From an uncultured Collinsella sp. (GTDB lineage: Bacteria; Actinomycetota; Coriobacteriia; Coriobacteriales; Coriobacteriaceae), in contig CABUUG010000100.1 of the NCBI GenBank assembly GCA_902494605.1, positions 1 through 6,903 on the forward strand: DNA of 6,903 nt, given 5' to 3'. Of the stretch, positions 5,956 through 6,903 are shown one piece after another. The notes under the pieces are model-generated. The model did not search any database, was not told the origin of the DNA, and saw nothing but the letters and a program-made list of their open reading frames with translations. Positions within the stretch are counted from its first letter, which is position 1; each line of letters starts with the position of its first letter. A program made the translations under genes and the position numbers.

Positions 5956-5983
5956 GCCTAGGTTCGTAGATGCGAACCTAGGC
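5956..5983. repeat. Perfect 11-bp palindrome GCCTAGGTTCG/CGAACCTAGGC
   Basis: Arms at 5956-5966 and 5973-5983 with a 6-nt loop, about 97 bp upstream of the surface-protein start. No T-run follows on either strand, so it is more like an operator or repeat than a terminator. Its role is not known. Confidence 0.6.
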
Positions 5984-6000
5984 CTCTACCTGCGGAAATA

Positions 6001-6041
6001 CAAAGAGCCGCCGCGAGGACATTTGTGCCCACGCGGCGGCT
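6001..6041 (-). terminator. Intrinsic terminator of the truncated surface-protein gene
   Basis: AGCCGCCGCG (6006-6015) pairs perfectly with CGCGGCGGCT (6032-6041). On the minus strand the stem is followed by CTCTTTGTATTT, and it lies 23 bp past the stop at 6065. Its survival shows that the 3' end of that gene is intact. Confidence 0.75.
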
Positions 6042-6064
6042 GAAAATGGCTATGAAAGCTTGCT

Positions 6065-6787
6065 CTAGCGGTTGCGGCGCTTGGACGCGACGAAGCCGGC
6101 GCCGATGACGGACGCACCGGCGATTCCGAGGGCCGCTGCCGCCGTCGCGGCGTTGTCACCCGTGGCGGCCAGGGCGTCGGAAGCGTTTTTGGTGGCAGCA
6201 GTCTTGGTCGTAACGGTCTTGGTGACCGTCGTGGTGGTCTTTGCATCCTTGTCTACGGGCTTGAGGTTAGGCTTCTGCTCGGGATTGGGCATGCGATCGG
6301 GCTCCGGAGCCGGCTCGGGGTCCGGCGTTGGGTCCGGCTCCTGCCCGTCTCCAAAATCAATCACCACATCATGGGCGACCTCGGCAGAACCGACGATATC
6401 CGAAATCGTAGACGAACCGGCAACACCGATGACCTGCCCGCTCTGGGAACTAGGCCATTGCCCCGTATCGACATCCTTTTTCACATCGCGCACGGCACCG
6501 TCCATCGGAATCGTAATCGTCGCGTTCCCTCGTAAATCGATCATCGCGGCATGGTACAGGGTCGAATTCACGACGTTGCGGTTGATCGCATAAATCCCCG
6601 CAGTCGCGCCCGAAGCCTCAATCTTCGATTTGAAAATCTGGATACGAGGCGTTTCAAACCTGGTATTTGCCTCTGCCATGATTCCAAAACTTTGATTGCG
6701 ATCGGCGTCGATGCCGCTTGCGGCAGACAGGCTTCGAGACGTGAGGTTCGACTTCTCGACAAGCATCCACACCGCACCGTCTTGGGC
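6065..6787 (-). pseudogene. C-terminal remnant of a wall-anchored surface protein
   Basis: The frame is open from just after a TAA at 6788-6790 to the TAG at 6065 (about 240 codons). It has no signal peptide, and the first usable start, a GTG at 6772, lacks a Shine-Dalgarno. Numbering from that GTG, residues 30-90 (IQIFKSKIEA, GIYAINRNVV, MIDLRGNATITI) have the repeating polar/hydrophobic strand pattern of parallel beta-helix adhesins. Residues 145-200 are a Pro/Asp/Glu then Thr/Lys stalk. The end is LAATGD (201-206), a hydrophobic segment and KRRNR, closely resembling the neighbouring gene's anchor. LAxTG is the motif associated with class E sortases of actinobacteria. A wall anchor without a secretion signal argues that the 5' part was deleted, not merely frameshifted, since the next upstream stop is only 43 bp away. 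The alternative, a short intact protein, is less likely. Confidence 0.7.
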
Positions 6788-6833
6788 TTATAGGACAAAA
6801 TGTGTGTCCCGATAGAACATCCGTTTCTATCCA

Positions 6834-6902
6834 TTAATCAAGCCAGAACGGGTACGGGTCCCTGTGGTGGAGGTCCTCCCACACGGCCCTGTCGCCCCAC
6901 TC
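6834..6902 (-). CDS. Possible 3' end of an unidentified gene (partial)
   Basis: One minus-strand frame is open from the window edge to a TAA at 6834-6836 (22 codons, ending DLHHRDPYPFWLD). Twenty of the 22 third positions are G or C, like the real genes here. Another minus-strand frame, closing with TGA at 6839, is also open, and the stretch is too short to judge. No function can be assigned. Confidence 0.3.
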   Translation of the reverse strand, partial: EWGDRAVWEDLHHRDPYPFWLD

Positions 6903-6903
6903 C

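Noticed and set aside
6770..6772. GTG as a genuine start of the 6065-6772 frame
   Set aside because: No Shine-Dalgarno precedes it and the product lacks a signal peptide although it carries a wall anchor; read as a truncated gene.
6834..6903. tRNA or other structured RNA at the right edge
   Set aside because: The GGAGG/CCTCC-centred imperfect inverted repeat does not fit a cloverleaf or any RNA I recognise.

Overview
The window looks like chromosome from a high-GC anaerobic actinobacterium of the Coriobacteriia, most likely Collinsella or a close relative. This is an inference from three things: GC-rich third codon positions, a pair of C-terminal wall-anchor signals of the LxxTGD...KRR(K/N)R type, and an NfnAB-type redox pair. 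No rRNA or other phylogenetic marker is present, so the genus is tentative.

Layout, left to right. (1) Positions 8-83 form a very long perfect hairpin, read as a bidirectional terminator. (2) pth (peptidyl-tRNA hydrolase, +) lies at 203-832. (3) Positions 833-1206 are non-coding. They hold an inverted-repeat element built around GGGA(C/G)AGGTTTATTTTGG, a TATAAT box, and a structured leader with mutually exclusive stems. (4) Two overlapping + strand genes follow at 1207-2046 and 2037-3446. They encode the two subunits of an NfnAB-type flavoenzyme; the second would usually be called NADPH-dependent glutamate synthase GltA. A textbook terminator closes them at 3475-3514. (5) Positions 3515-3840 hold a REP-like palindrome and then six copies of the 14-bp arm TCTCRATCTGTAAC. 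The arms alternate in orientation, with an exact 81-bp period (three hairpin units). (6) On the minus strand, a 672-residue secreted, wall-anchored surface protein (3841-5859) runs toward the array. A second copy of the same REP-like palindrome sits in its upstream region, in the opposite orientation. (7) Another minus-strand reading frame (6065-6787) keeps only the C-terminal part and anchor of a second surface protein, and looks like a decayed remnant. (8) The last bases may hold the 3' end of an unidentified minus-strand gene.

Functionally, pth is housekeeping. The NfnA/NfnB pair would move electrons between ferredoxin, NADH and NADP+ in an anaerobe. The right half is an accessory surface-protein locus with repeat elements and a truncated paralogue, the pattern expected of a recombining, variable region. 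No sortase, transposase, cas gene or toxin-antitoxin pair is visible. The feature most worth following up is the phased, alternating palindromic array at 3587-3803.
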